This document shows, piece by piece, positions 57,538 to 64,000 of a stretch of 64,000 nucleotides of DNA. Position numbers and translations under genes: made by a program. This stretch comes from Rhizobium tumorigenes (lineage in GTDB: Bacteria; Pseudomonadota; Alphaproteobacteria; Rhizobiales; Rhizobiaceae). The stretch's first letter is position 1. The number at the start of each line of letters is the position of its first letter. Location of the stretch: the NCBI RefSeq assembly GCF_003240565.2, contig NZ_CP117255.1:496001-560000 (forward strand), given 5' to 3'. The notes beneath the pieces are model-generated. The model searched no databases. It was given only the letters and a program-made list of their open reading frames with translations, and was not told where the DNA came from.

Positions 57538-58551
57538 TCAGCCGATGCCGAGCTTCTTGGTGATTTCGTTGACATTGGCCTTATTGGCGAGCAGAGCCGG
57601 GACGTAGGTTTCGCGCGGCAGGGTCTGGCCGGCGAGCAGCTTTGCGACATTGTGGATGGCTGTGCGTCCGATCTCTGCCGGTTGCTGTGCGACATCGGCG
57701 CCGGCCGGCGAGTTCGGATCTGCGACGAGCTGCAGCACTTCCGGGCTGCCATCGACACCGTAGGTCCTGATTTCCGTGCGGCCGGCAGCCGCCAGCGCCT
57801 GGGTGGCACCGAGTTGCGGGATATCCCATGCCGACCAGATTGCCTTGATCGATCCCTTTTCCGGAAACTTGTTGAGCAGGGCGGTGACCTGGGTGAAGGC
57901 ATCCTGCACTGTATTGGGGATGACGTCGCGCAGTTCCGGCTGGAGGATTTTCACCTTGGGGAAATATTTAACGACATTGACCAGCTGGTCGTAGCGGATG
58001 GCGCAGGGCGTGACGCCATAAAATCCGTTGAAGGCGACGATGTTTCCTTCACCGCCGATATCGGAAATCAGCTGCAGTGCCAGATCCTTGCCGATGCCCC
58101 AGTTGTCCGAGGTCGTGTTGTTGAGCGAGTTGGTGGAGCCGACATCGATCGTCAGCACCGGTATGCCGGCGTCGCGAGCCTTCTTCAGCCATGGATCGAT
58201 GACGCTGAGCGTGCCGAGAATCTGGACTATCGCATCCGGCTTCTGGGCAATCAGAGTTTGCAGCTGCGACACAAGCTTGCCGTCGTTGCGGCCGGCATCG
58301 ACGGCGATCGGCTCGCCCCCAAGGCGCTTCACTTCGGCAATCTGGGCGTTGTAGGCCTGGAGGTCGAAGAAGTGATCCGTGCCCGTGGCACTGATCGCGA
58401 TGCGCTTGCCCGTCAGCGACAGTTCGCCATCGGCGGCCGATGCCGGCGCCCGCCCGACCAACGTCGCTCCCGCCACCGCAGCTCCGGCTATTGCCGACAG
58501 CTTCAACAGATCACGCCGGCCAATTCCGCCGCTAGAATGTTCGTTTCCCAT
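57538..58551 (-). CDS. Sugar-type ABC substrate-binding protein, Tat-exported (system A)
   Basis: A 337-residue periplasmic-binding protein of type 1 (ribose-binding like). The N-terminus GRRDLLKLSAIAGAAVAG is a twin-arginine signal followed by AxA cleavage site (PASAAD). Domain features are KPDAIVQILGT, GIPVLTIDVGSTNSLN, DNWGIGKDLALQL and IKAIWSAWDIPQLG. An AAGGAG Shine-Dalgarno sequence precedes the ATG; just upstream lies TCTATAGA (58574-58581), an eight-base palindrome that could be an operator. Tat export of a sugar-type binding protein is less common and hints at a folded or cofactor-like ligand, not proven. Confidence 0.93.
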   Translation of the reverse strand: MGNEHSSGGIGRRDLLKLSAIAGAAVAGATLVGRAPASAADGELSLTGKRIAISATGTDHFFDLQAYNAQIAEVKRLGGEPIAVDAGRNDGKLVSQLQTLIAQKPDAIVQILGTLSVIDPWLKKARDAGIPVLTIDVGSTNSLNNTTSDNWGIGKDLALQLISDIGGEGNIVAFNGFYGVTPCAIRYDQLVNVVKYFPKVKILQPELRDVIPNTVQDAFTQVTALLNKFPEKGSIKAIWSAWDIPQLGATQALAAAGRTEIRTYGVDGSPEVLQLVADPNSPAGADVAQQPAEIGRTAIHNVAKLLAGQTLPRETYVPALLANKANVNEITKKLGIG

Positions 58552-58699
58552 ATCCCGCTCCTTATGAATATAATCTATAGACTAAGTATTCTAAGGGTGC
58601 AGGCGAGGAACAGCTTTTCAAATTTCAGCGGAACCGGGCAATGTCCGCATCGAATTGCGCCCGTGTTTTGGCGTAATACGCCTCGCACCCAGAGGCGCG

Positions 58700-60097
58700 T
58701 CAGCCGCTCGCCCGCAGCTGTTCGAAGTCGCGAGCAAGATTGCGATATCCGGCCCCCGGATGGGGTGCTGCCAGTCGCGGTCCCCCGGCGCCGAGTTTTT
58801 CTCGCAACGTCCCGGCCGTGTACTCGGTTTTGTAGACCCCGCGCTTCTGTAACTCCGGCACCAGCAGGTCGACGGCATCCTCGAAACTTTCCGGCGTCAC
58901 GGCGTAGGCGAGGTTGAAGCCGTCGACATCGGTGTCCTCGACCCACTCCTGCAGGAGGTCGGCGACGGTCTGTGGCGAACCCACGAACACCGGACCAAAG
59001 CCGCCGATGCCAACCCAGTCGGCCATCTCGCGCACCGTCCAGACCTTGTCGGGATCGATGGTGGTAAAGGTTTCGACGGCCGATTGAACGGCATTGGTAT
59101 AGCGATGCCGCAGCGGCTCGTCGGGGCCGAACTGGCTGAAGTCGATGCCGGTCCAGCCGGAGATCAGCGTTAGCGCACCCTCGTAGGAGACGTATTTCCG
59201 GTATTCGTCGAACTTCTTCTTCGCTTCGGCGTCGGTTTCTCCGAGGATGACGGTCTGCAGGTTGAAGGCGAGGATCTCGCGCGGATTGCGGCCGTTGCGC
59301 TCTGCTGCCTCCCGCACATTGGCAACGTAGCGCTTGAGCACCGGCTTCGATGGCGCGGCTACGAAGATGCATTCGGCGTGCGCCCCGGCAAAATCCTTGC
59401 CTCGGCTAGAGGCGCCTGCCTGGTAGAGCACCGGTGTGCGCTGTGGCGACGGTTCACTGAGATGGATGCCCGGCACGGTGAAGTGCTTGCCGGCATGGCC
59501 GATCGGGTGGACCTTCTCGGGGTGGGTGAAAATGCCGGTCGCGCGGTCGCGGACAACGGCGTCGTCCTCCCAGCTGCCCTCCCAGAGCTTGTAGCAGACT
59601 TCAAGATATTCCTCCGCCAGGTCGTAGCGGTCGTCGTGCTTGGACTGCGCCTGCTGGCCGATGTTGAGTGCGCCGCTGTTCAGATAGGAGGTGACGATAT
59701 TCCAGCCGACACGGCCCTTGGTCAGATGGTCGAGCGTCGAGATACGGCGGGCGAAGGTGTACGGGTGTTCAAAGGACAGCGACGCAGTCAGGCCGAAACC
59801 GAGATGCTCGGTGGCGTGCGCCATGGTCGGGATCAGCTGCAGCGGATCGTTGACCGGCACCTGTGCGGAGTGGCGCAGCGCCGCATCGACATTGCCGTTC
59901 AACACGTCGTAGACGCCGAGCACGTCGGCGATGAACAGTCCGTCGAACTTGCCGCGCTCAAGCGTCTTTGCTAGATGCACCCAGTAGTCGAGATCCTTGT
60001 ATTTCCACGACTGGTCGCGCGGATGGGTCCAGAGACCCGGCGACTGGTGGCCGACGCAGTTCATGTCGAAGGCATTCAGCCTGATTTCGCGGCTCAT
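58700..60097 (-). CDS. LLM-class flavin monooxygenase (NtaA/SnaA/DszA family)
   Basis: A 465-residue FMNH2-dependent monooxygenase. Family blocks are LNAFDMNCVGHQSPGLWTHP, GLFIADVLGVYD, SLSFEHPYTFARRISTLDHL, GRVGWNIVTSYLNSGA and PVLYQAGASSRGKDFA. Relatives oxidise nitrilotriacetate, dibenzothiophene sulfone or pristinamycin; the substrate here is not readable. It needs a flavin reductase from elsewhere. The gene lies between the permease of system B and the binding protein of system A, so it probably acts on what these importers bring in. Confidence 0.95.
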   Translation of the reverse strand: MSREIRLNAFDMNCVGHQSPGLWTHPRDQSWKYKDLDYWVHLAKTLERGKFDGLFIADVLGVYDVLNGNVDAALRHSAQVPVNDPLQLIPTMAHATEHLGFGLTASLSFEHPYTFARRISTLDHLTKGRVGWNIVTSYLNSGALNIGQQAQSKHDDRYDLAEEYLEVCYKLWEGSWEDDAVVRDRATGIFTHPEKVHPIGHAGKHFTVPGIHLSEPSPQRTPVLYQAGASSRGKDFAGAHAECIFVAAPSKPVLKRYVANVREAAERNGRNPREILAFNLQTVILGETDAEAKKKFDEYRKYVSYEGALTLISGWTGIDFSQFGPDEPLRHRYTNAVQSAVETFTTIDPDKVWTVREMADWVGIGGFGPVFVGSPQTVADLLQEWVEDTDVDGFNLAYAVTPESFEDAVDLLVPELQKRGVYKTEYTAGTLREKLGAGGPRLAAPHPGAGYRNLARDFEQLRASG

Positions 60098-60147
60098 GAT
60101 ATTGGTCCTTTCGCAGTAAAACGATGCTACCGCAGCAGTTGCTAGCT

Positions 60148-61206
60148 TCAGGCATTGCTACGGTTGAGGCCGTAGGTGAGGGCGAGGGCACCGACCAGCA
60201 CGGCGCCCTTGACGAAATCCTGGGTGTAATAGGGGGCATTCAGCATGGTGAGACCATTGAGCAGCACGCCGACGAAGACGGCACCAGCAATGGTGCCGAG
60301 CACGTTCGGACGGCGCAGGCCGAGCACTGCATAGCCGATCAGCGAGGCCGCAACGGCGTCCATCAGCAACGATCCGCCCGAAGACACGTCACCGCGGCCA
60401 ACCCGGGCGGCAATGATGATGCCACCGAGCGCCGCAAGCGTGCCGGAAATCACGTATGCCAGCGTTTTCAGGCGCACTGTCGAGGCGCCGGCCAGTCGCG
60501 TGGCCACTTCGTTGCCACCAGTAGCAAACAACAGCCGGCCGATGCGGGTCCTCTCGGTCAGCACGTAGAGAGCAAAGGCCACCAGCGCCATCAGGACGAC
60601 GGAGACCGGTACGATGCCGAACAGGCTGTGGCGGCCGATAAGCAGGAAAGAAGGGTCGTAGGCGCCGGATGCCTTCGATCCATCCGGCAGCACCAGCCCC
60701 GCCGAGATCGACCGACCGGCCGTCGGAATGAGCTGCAGGCCGGACAAAAGGAACATCATGGCCAGCGTCGCCAGCAGATCCGGCACCTTCAGCCTGACGA
60801 TCAGCAGTGCATTCAGCAGGCCGACGACAGCGCCGAGCGCCAGGACCAGAGGGACGGTCTCGTAAACGTCGAGCCCCCAGACAATCATAGCATAGCTGGC
60901 CGCCATGACGCTCGAGGCGGCGACGGCACCGATAGAAAGGTCGAAGCCGCCGACCGCAAGCGTCACCGTGACGCCGGCGCCGAGGATGGCAACGACGGAG
61001 ACGGCCTGCAGGATGCTCATCAGGTTGCCAAGGTTGATGAAGGCCGGCTGGGCGCTGGTGAAGATGACGATAAGCGCGGCGAGAAGGATGAAGACGGCGC
61101 CAGTGCGCACAAATGAGTGAAGGCTGGCGATCCACCCGCGACCGCCGATGCGCTGTTGTTGGAGGCCGTTTTCCGTTTCGAAAGATCTGCTGTCGGTAGC
61201 GGTCAT
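60148..61206 (-). CDS. Sugar-type ABC transporter permease (system B)
   Basis: A 352-residue RbsC-type permease with about nine to ten helices; TLAVGGFDLSIGAVAASSVMAA, KVPDLLATLAMMFLLSG and ASLIGYAVLGLRRPNVLG are typical (key residues G, D, S, G). Its start overlaps the stop of the ATPase gene as ATGA. Only one permease gene belongs to this system, so it probably acts as a homodimer. Confidence 0.94.
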   Translation of the reverse strand: MTATDSRSFETENGLQQQRIGGRGWIASLHSFVRTGAVFILLAALIVIFTSAQPAFINLGNLMSILQAVSVVAILGAGVTVTLAVGGFDLSIGAVAASSVMAASYAMIVWGLDVYETVPLVLALGAVVGLLNALLIVRLKVPDLLATLAMMFLLSGLQLIPTAGRSISAGLVLPDGSKASGAYDPSFLLIGRHSLFGIVPVSVVLMALVAFALYVLTERTRIGRLLFATGGNEVATRLAGASTVRLKTLAYVISGTLAALGGIIIAARVGRGDVSSGGSLLMDAVAASLIGYAVLGLRRPNVLGTIAGAVFVGVLLNGLTMLNAPYYTQDFVKGAVLVGALALTYGLNRSNA

Positions 61207-62684
61207 GCCGGTACTCCTTCTCTGGTGTCTGCGTTGCGGTCTGGCGCAAGCGACTGCAGCCCGTGGCGATCCATGACGAGGATGCGGTCGGCCACTTCAA
61301 TCGCTTCTTCAGGATCGGAGGTGGCAATCAGCGTGGCGCGATCTTTGCGGGTGCGGATCGCCTGGATGATGTCCTGACGTGCACCGACATCGACACCCTG
61401 GAAGGGTTCGTCGAGAAGCAACAGGCGGCTCGGTTCCGCCTCCCACCGAGCCAGCACGACCTTCTGCTGGTTACCGCCCGACAATGTCCACACGGATGCT
61501 GAGGGTCCGGTGGCCTTGATCCGCAACCGGTCAATTGCCTTTTCACCCTCGCGACGCTCGCGGTCGCCATCGAGGAACCCATGCCGGGACCATTTTGCCA
61601 GATGCGGCAGGCTGATGGTTGCAGCGATGCTGTTGCCAGGCCAGGAGGGCGGCATCAGCGACGAACGGTGCCGGTCCTCGGCAGCCATGGCGACGCCGGC
61701 GGCAATGGCGTCGGCGGGGCGTTTCGGGCGGTAGGGCAAGCCGCCGAGCGCCATTTCGCCAGACGAAAGCGGCAAAAGTCCGAAGATCGCCGACAGGAGC
61801 CGGCTCTTGCCGGCACCAAGGACGCCGGTTATCGCAACAACTTCTCCGGCCGACACGTCAAGATCGAAAATTGGGCTTCCGGGTAAAAGGCGCGCGCGCC
61901 GCATCGTGAACACAGCTTCGCCTTGCGCCACCCCCACGCCCGGACGCACAGACCGAAGCGGGCGACCGATCATCGCCTCTATGGCGCGGTTAAAGTCGAT
62001 CGGTTGCCCGAAAGCGCCGACGATGGCACCGCCGCGCATGACCAGTGCCCGGTCGGCAATAGCCTGCAGATCCGCCGTGCGATGGGAAATGTAGAGGATC
62101 GCGAGCCCCTTCAACCGGGTTCGCCGCAGGATATCGAACAACCGGCTGCTCTCGTTCGCCGACAGGCTGGCAGTGGGTTCATCCAGGATCAGCAAATCTG
62201 CCCTATTTGCCAAGGCTCTCGCAATCGCCACAAGTTGACGTTCCGCGGCCGACAACTTTCCAAAATCTCGGTCAAGTGGCAGCTCGAAGCCGGCGATGTC
62301 CAGGATTGCCTGCGCCTGTCTGCGAATGCTGGCTCGCGAGACGAAAAAGGGCAGGCTGCCATCGGCGAAGCTGTTGAGCAGAAGCGCATCAGCCACCGTT
62401 TGCCCTGGTGCGCCGACAAGATCGGTCGATTGGTGCACCGTCACTATACCGGCCATGGCCGCCTCGGCCGGGCTGCCGGGCGCAAATTTCTGCCCCTTGA
62501 GCCGCATTTCGCCGCCATCGGCCGGCAGCACACCAGCCAGTATCTTCACCAAAGTTGATTTTCCGGCACCGTTCACTCCCATCAAAGCGACGATCTCGCC
62601 GGGCTCGATGGACAACGAGACGCCATCGAGCGCCTTCGTCTCGGCAAAGCTGCGGCGGAGGTTGAGGACATCGACTAGAGGCAC
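61203..62684 (-). CDS. Sugar ABC transporter ATP-binding protein (system B)
   Basis: A 493-residue double ATPase. Domain 1 has Walker A GVNGAGKST, signature LSAAERQLV and Walker B ILDEPTASL. Domain 2 has an intact Walker A (GVLGAGKSRL), LSGGNQQKV and LLDEPFQGVD. The start is uncertain: GTG 62684 gives PLVDVLNLRRSF, the normal N-terminus, but its Shine-Dalgarno sequence is weak; the frame is open to 62807. It is divergent from the system B binding protein gene with a 239-base shared promoter region. Confidence 0.9.
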   Translation of the reverse strand: MPLVDVLNLRRSFAETKALDGVSLSIEPGEIVALMGVNGAGKSTLVKILAGVLPADGGEMRLKGQKFAPGSPAEAAMAGIVTVHQSTDLVGAPGQTVADALLLNSFADGSLPFFVSRASIRRQAQAILDIAGFELPLDRDFGKLSAAERQLVAIARALANRADLLILDEPTASLSANESSRLFDILRRTRLKGLAILYISHRTADLQAIADRALVMRGGAIVGAFGQPIDFNRAIEAMIGRPLRSVRPGVGVAQGEAVFTMRRARLLPGSPIFDLDVSAGEVVAITGVLGAGKSRLLSAIFGLLPLSSGEMALGGLPYRPKRPADAIAAGVAMAAEDRHRSSLMPPSWPGNSIAATISLPHLAKWSRHGFLDGDRERREGEKAIDRLRIKATGPSASVWTLSGGNQQKVVLARWEAEPSRLLLLDEPFQGVDVGARQDIIQAIRTRKDRATLIATSDPEEAIEVADRILVMDRHGLQSLAPDRNADTREGVPA

Positions 62685-62923
62685 GGGCGAACTTTCGTTG
62701 TTTCGACAATTCTGCCAGCTGCGATGCCGATGAGACAGGCAAAGCCTTGCTGCCAAGAAGCTGCCCAGGAAACAAACAATCTCCTTCAGCCGGAAACAAC
62801 GCATCAAACAGTCTACAAATTCAATAGGGAATTCGATCTACTGGAATCGCGTCACCTGGGCGGTCAAACGGTCTGTCGCACGACGCCCGATGGACCCGAC
62901 GGACATGGAAAAGGAATGCGAAC

Positions 62924-63970
62924 ATGAGATCTTATCTACGGCTCGCCGCCGGCGCCGCCATCCTTCCACTTCTGATGAGCCAGGCGTCTATGGCCGGTGG
63001 CATCACCGGCGCTCCTGCGCCGTTCGACAAGGGTGGCGTCAAGCTGGCCCTGATCAGCTACATCTCCGCCGGTGACTTTTTCCAGGCCTACCAGGCCGGG
63101 GCAGTGGCCCAGGCCAAGGCGCTCGGCATCGACCTTCGTATCTTCCCGGGAAGACAGGACGCATCGGAGCAGCGCGAGCAGATCCTGCAGGCGATCAATC
63201 TTGGCGTCCAGGGCATCGTCGTCGACCACGGCCTGCCGGAATCGCTCACAGACGTGGTGCAGCAAGCACTCGACAAGGGCATCAAGGTGGTTGCCTTCGA
63301 CGTCAACCTCAACAATCCCAAGATCCCGCAGGTAGAGCAAAGCGACCATGCTCTCGCCAGGCAGGCGCTTGAACTGGCCGCAAAAGAAAATGGCACCGCG
63401 TTCAATGCCGCCTACGTCTATGTTGCCGGTTTTGCGCCTCTCGACCGCCGCAATGAGGTCTGGGAAAAATTCAAGGCCGACAATGCCGGCGTCGTCGAGA
63501 AGGCGCGTTTCGGCAATGTCAGCGACACGACGGCGACGACGACCGCTGATCAGGCAAAGGCGGCCCTGACGGCAAACCCGGACATCAAGGTGGTCTTTGC
63601 GCCCTACGATGAATTTGCCCGTGGCGTAAAGCTGGCGGCCGGCGATCTCGGCATCAAGGACAAGATCCGGATCTATTCCGCCGACGTGTCGACAGCCGAC
63701 ATCCAGGAGATCACCGAAGAGGGTAGCCCATGGGTTGCCACCGTCGCGACCAACCCGGCAGTCGTCGGAGCGGTCTCGGTCCGCGCGGCGGCCCTGGAGA
63801 TTGCCGGTCAGCCCGTGCCTCACCAGATCACGGTCGAGCCTACCCTTTTGACCCAGGCAGCTCTCCGCACCGCCGGCGTCAAAACAATCGAAGACCTGGC
63901 TGCCAAGCTGCCGGCCTTCAATACGAGCGGCGCGGCCACTGCCAGCTGGATCCCGCAGGCATTGTTCTGA
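62924..63970 (+). CDS. Sugar-type ABC substrate-binding protein (system B)
   Basis: A 348-residue type 1 periplasmic-binding protein with an ordinary Sec signal peptide (about residues 1-24, ending SMAGG). Typical segments are LISYISAGDFFQAYQAGA, INLGVQGIVVDHGLPE, GIKVVAFDVN and IKVVFAPYDEFARGVK. AAAAGGAA precedes the ATG. The divergent orientation to the ATPase gene separates it from the rest of system B. The window ends 30 bases after its stop. Confidence 0.94.
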   Translation: MRSYLRLAAGAAILPLLMSQASMAGGITGAPAPFDKGGVKLALISYISAGDFFQAYQAGAVAQAKALGIDLRIFPGRQDASEQREQILQAINLGVQGIVVDHGLPESLTDVVQQALDKGIKVVAFDVNLNNPKIPQVEQSDHALARQALELAAKENGTAFNAAYVYVAGFAPLDRRNEVWEKFKADNAGVVEKARFGNVSDTTATTTADQAKAALTANPDIKVVFAPYDEFARGVKLAAGDLGIKDKIRIYSADVSTADIQEITEEGSPWVATVATNPAVVGAVSVRAAALEIAGQPVPHQITVEPTLLTQAALRTAGVKTIEDLAAKLPAFNTSGAATASWIPQALF

Positions 63971-64000
63971 TCATCGGCGGCGAGGGCAGGGCGTTTCCTA

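Noticed and set aside
60124..61116. Rightward open frame of 330 codons
   Set aside because: Antisense to the system B permease; Gln/Asp/His-rich and without family resemblance.

Overview
The window is a piece of an alphaproteobacterial chromosome, most likely Rhizobiaceae (Rhizobium/Agrobacterium/Ensifer relatives). The basis is the gene content: an aa3-type cox operon with CoxF, CtaG and SURF1, the GANTC methylase CcrM, a BioR/BioY biotin module with its TTATMKATAA boxes, HWE-family histidine kinases, a bacteriophytochrome, and an EcfG-type general-stress promoter. No rRNA, tRNA or CRISPR array was seen.

Layout. 1-8 kb: 3' part of ctaD, then ctaB, coxF, ctaG, ctaE, a DUF983 protein and SURF1 (cytochrome c oxidase and heme A assembly), then ispH, thrB and rnhA. 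8-19 kb: Dabb protein, Prx5-type peroxiredoxin, DsbD-like secreted domain, YqgE, CsbD with a near-ideal EcfG promoter, a zinc metallopeptidase, then a leftward set (thrC, M16 peptidase, GNAT, large 7TM-PAS-GGDEF-EAL receptor) and a lipoprotein. 19-31 kb: small accessory genes, including a RelE/HigB-HigA pair with a palindromic operator, HAD phosphatases, bioR/bioY with two BioR boxes, an ArsR/NIPSNAP/ABM group, an MntA/HepT pair next to ccrM, mutY, a DUF721 (DciA-like) protein, ParDE, and a DsbA-like protein. 31-36 kb: smc preceded by a palindromic repeat, a WYL regulator divergent from a LysE exporter.

36.5-44.5 kb is the most unusual region: a compact four-gene operon for an unknown glycan. 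It has two free-standing glycosyltransferases, a 1076-residue glycosyltransferase / Gfo-Idh-MocA / MDR-dehydrogenase fusion, and a translationally coupled glycosyltransferase / GH1-like hydrolase fusion. It is followed at 44.6-47.9 kb by an IS91-like element carrying its own tyrosine recombinase and by a decayed IS5-type element.

48-53.5 kb is a light/stress signalling group: a small PAS-HWE kinase, a DUF892 ferritin-like stress protein, and a bacteriophytochrome with HWE kinase and receiver domains. 53.9-64 kb holds two sugar-type ABC importers (binding proteins, double-domain ATPases, permeases) around one NtaA/DszA-type flavin monooxygenase, which suggests import and oxidative cleavage of an unidentified organic compound.

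All functions are assigned from reading protein sequence and context; no database search was run. Start codons are choices made from alignment memory and Shine-Dalgarno-like sequences, and uncertain ones are flagged.
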